Assembly (NCBI GenBank): GCA_945866505.1
Contig: CAMBHH010000064.1
Coordinates: forward strand, 1 to 16,872
Source: Flavobacterium psychrophilum
GTDB taxonomy: Bacteria > Bacteroidota > Bacteroidia > Flavobacteriales > Flavobacteriaceae
Direction: 5' to 3'
DNA: 16,872 bases
Within the stretch, counting starts at the first letter, position 1. The number at the start of each line of letters is the position of its first letter. The notes under the pieces are model-generated. The model was not told the DNA's origin and searched no databases. It saw only the letters and a program-made list of their open reading frames with translations. Positions 15,897 to 16,872 of this stretch are shown here, piece by piece. The position numbers were made by a program, and so were the translations under genes.

Positions 15897-16627
15897 GTAT
15901 AAAAATTGTAATCTTTTAAAATGGTTTTTATAAAATCGATTTGAAAGCCAGATTGATTTTTTATCCCAGTAACACTTTCAATTTTTTTGGTCAATTTATC
16001 AATGGTTTCAAAGTCTTTTTTGCTTTCGGCAACCAGAAAAGTTTCCTTAATAATTCGCATATCATTATCCGAAAGATTAATAACCAAAGGATAGATAGGT
16101 ACATAAGCATCTCCAATTTCTTCGAGAATAGTATGATTGATGGAGATATTGTTTTTTAATGTAATCACAGCCGTTCCCGCTGCCACATCGCCCATTCGCT
16201 GAGTTTTGCTATTGACTATCATTGCCACTAAGCCAATTAAACCACCCATCAAATTGTTTTCGACAATTCTGAAAAGCCAACGAATCAGGTAATCGCCAAA
16301 ACTGGCTTGATAACCGTCAATTTTCACAACTTTTATTTTCAATAATTTTTTTCCAATGGTTTGCCCTTCAAAAATGCTTTCGAGTGTCACAGAATAAATT
16401 ATCACTGGGAAGAAGAACAGAATCATTACAGCCGCTTTTGACCACATATCCACATTATTAAAAAGGGTTCCAATCCCCATCAAATAAAAAAACACATAAG
16501 TCACAACAATAATATAGGCAAATTTTATAAGTAAATCCAATAAACTAGCTGACATTCTCTCACCTACAGATGCTGCTTTAAAATTTATTACAACATTTTG
16601 TGTTGTACTTATAGATAATTCTGACAT
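15884..16627 (-). CDS. RDD-family integral membrane protein
   Basis: The 247-residue product carries an RDD domain: GERMSASLLDLLIK (22-35, with the conserved Arg and Asp), hydrophobic helices at about 35-50 and 64-83, EGQTIGKKLLKIKVVKIDG (87-105), RWLFRIVENN, a third hydrophobic segment (GGLIGLVAMIV), and the family ending RMGDVAAGTAVI. A charged tail of about 75 residues (with KKDFETIDKLTKKIE) extends past the domain. The frame is open to 16762, but the longer version has no sensible N-terminus and would run across the start of the divergent gene, so I start at MSELSISTTQ (16627). RDD proteins are inner-membrane proteins of mostly unknown role, some proposed as transporters. In Bacteroidota they often lie beside a SpoIIM-family gene, as here. 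Confidence 0.85.
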   Translation of the reverse strand: MSELSISTTQNVVINFKAASVGERMSASLLDLLIKFAYIIVVTYVFFYLMGIGTLFNNVDMWSKAAVMILFFFPVIIYSVTLESIFEGQTIGKKLLKIKVVKIDGYQASFGDYLIRWLFRIVENNLMGGLIGLVAMIVNSKTQRMGDVAAGTAVITLKNNISINHTILEEIGDAYVPIYPLVINLSDNDMRIIKETFLVAESKKDFETIDKLTKKIESVTGIKNQSGFQIDFIKTILKDYNFYTQNM

Positions 16628-16648
16628 ATTTCTTATTTTAGCACTCGT

Positions 16649-16872
16649 ATGAGAGAAATTGCATTTATAAAAATCAATAAAGAAAAATGGCTTGAATTTG
16701 AACAAGCTATTTTTGGTAAAGCTAAAAAAAATCCTGATGAAATGGCGAATTTGTACATTCAATTAATGAATGATTTATCTTATGCCCAAACGTACTATAC
16801 CAAAAGCAAAACCGTTGTTTACTTAAACTATTTAGCTTCACAAATTTATCAAAAAATTTACAAAACCAAACG
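16649..16872 (+). CDS. SpoIIM-family (stage II sporulation protein M-like) membrane protein, partial
   Basis: From the ATG at 16649 the frame is open to the window edge, giving 74 codons. The visible protein starts MREIAFIKINKEKWLEFEQA and continues with NPDEMANLYIQLMNDLSYAQTYYTKSKTVVYLNYLA. I recognise this as the N-terminus of the SpoIIM-like proteins of Bacteroidota, which have an N-terminal helical region before several membrane helices. Bacteroidota do not sporulate, and these proteins usually sit with RDD, DUF4129, MoxR ATPase and DUF58 genes in a membrane-associated cluster. The start is 21 bp from that of the divergent RDD gene, so the two share a promoter region, in which I see no clear TAnnTTTG pair. 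The 3' part is missing. Confidence 0.75.
   Translation, partial: MREIAFIKINKEKWLEFEQAIFGKAKKNPDEMANLYIQLMNDLSYAQTYYTKSKTVVYLNYLASQIYQKIYKTK

Noticed and set aside
16628..16762. A 45-residue extension of the RDD protein
   Set aside because: It runs antisense over the start of the SpoIIM-like gene and has no sensible N-terminal character. MSELSISTTQ is a natural beginning.

Overview
The window looks like a member of the Flavobacteriaceae, most likely a Flavobacterium or a close relative. The DNA is strongly AT-rich. One protein ends in a type B C-terminal domain of the type IX secretion system, found only in Bacteroidota. Start codons lack clear Shine-Dalgarno sequences. Several genes are preceded, about 20 bases before the start codon, by the Bacteroidota -7 promoter element TAnnTTTG or a one-mismatch form. 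Two short intergenic repeats also resemble sequences I remember from flavobacterial genomes. No tRNA, rRNA, CRISPR array, insertion sequence or phage gene is visible, and no stretch above 300 bases lacks a gene.

Left part (1-5807). A minus-strand pair encodes a secreted protein made almost entirely of tetratricopeptide repeats (TPR, 1004 aa) and then an outer-membrane beta-barrel that resembles the barrel of TonB-dependent receptors but is too short to hold a plug domain. The 121-base gap between them carries a strong hairpin and a purine-rich repeat. Divergent from this pair is ftsE, without ftsX beside it. It starts a tight operon with two family-2 glycosyltransferases (5124-7621).

Middle part (7583-13988). 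This is a surface-glycan locus. On the minus strand, four tightly coupled genes encode a FemAB/GNAT-like transferase, a PLP-dependent sugar aminotransferase (FdtB/QdtB type), a left-handed beta-helix acyltransferase and a Wzx-type flippase. A second minus-strand pair encodes a glycosyltransferase and a FdtA/QdtA-type 3,4-ketoisomerase. A lone plus-strand family-4-like glycosyltransferase separates the two. Together the ketoisomerase, aminotransferase and acyltransferase can turn dTDP-4-keto-6-deoxyglucose into a dTDP-3-acylamido-3,6-dideoxyhexose (Fuc3NAc or Qui3NAc type). The glycosyltransferases would build it into a lipid-linked oligosaccharide that Wzx flips. RmlA, RmlB, a polymerase, a ligase and export genes are absent, so the locus is only part of a pathway. 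A perfect 18-bp palindrome between the lone glycosyltransferase and its divergent neighbour looks like two head-to-head -7 elements.

Right part (14065-16872). A secreted type IX cargo protein with a non-ATG start is followed, convergently, by an RDD-family membrane protein. Divergent from that is the start of a SpoIIM-family membrane protein, cut by the window edge.

The genes are packed very tightly. Convergent gene ends overlap by 39 bp, or lie 1 bp or 10 bp apart, and most operon partners overlap by 1-4 bp or abut.
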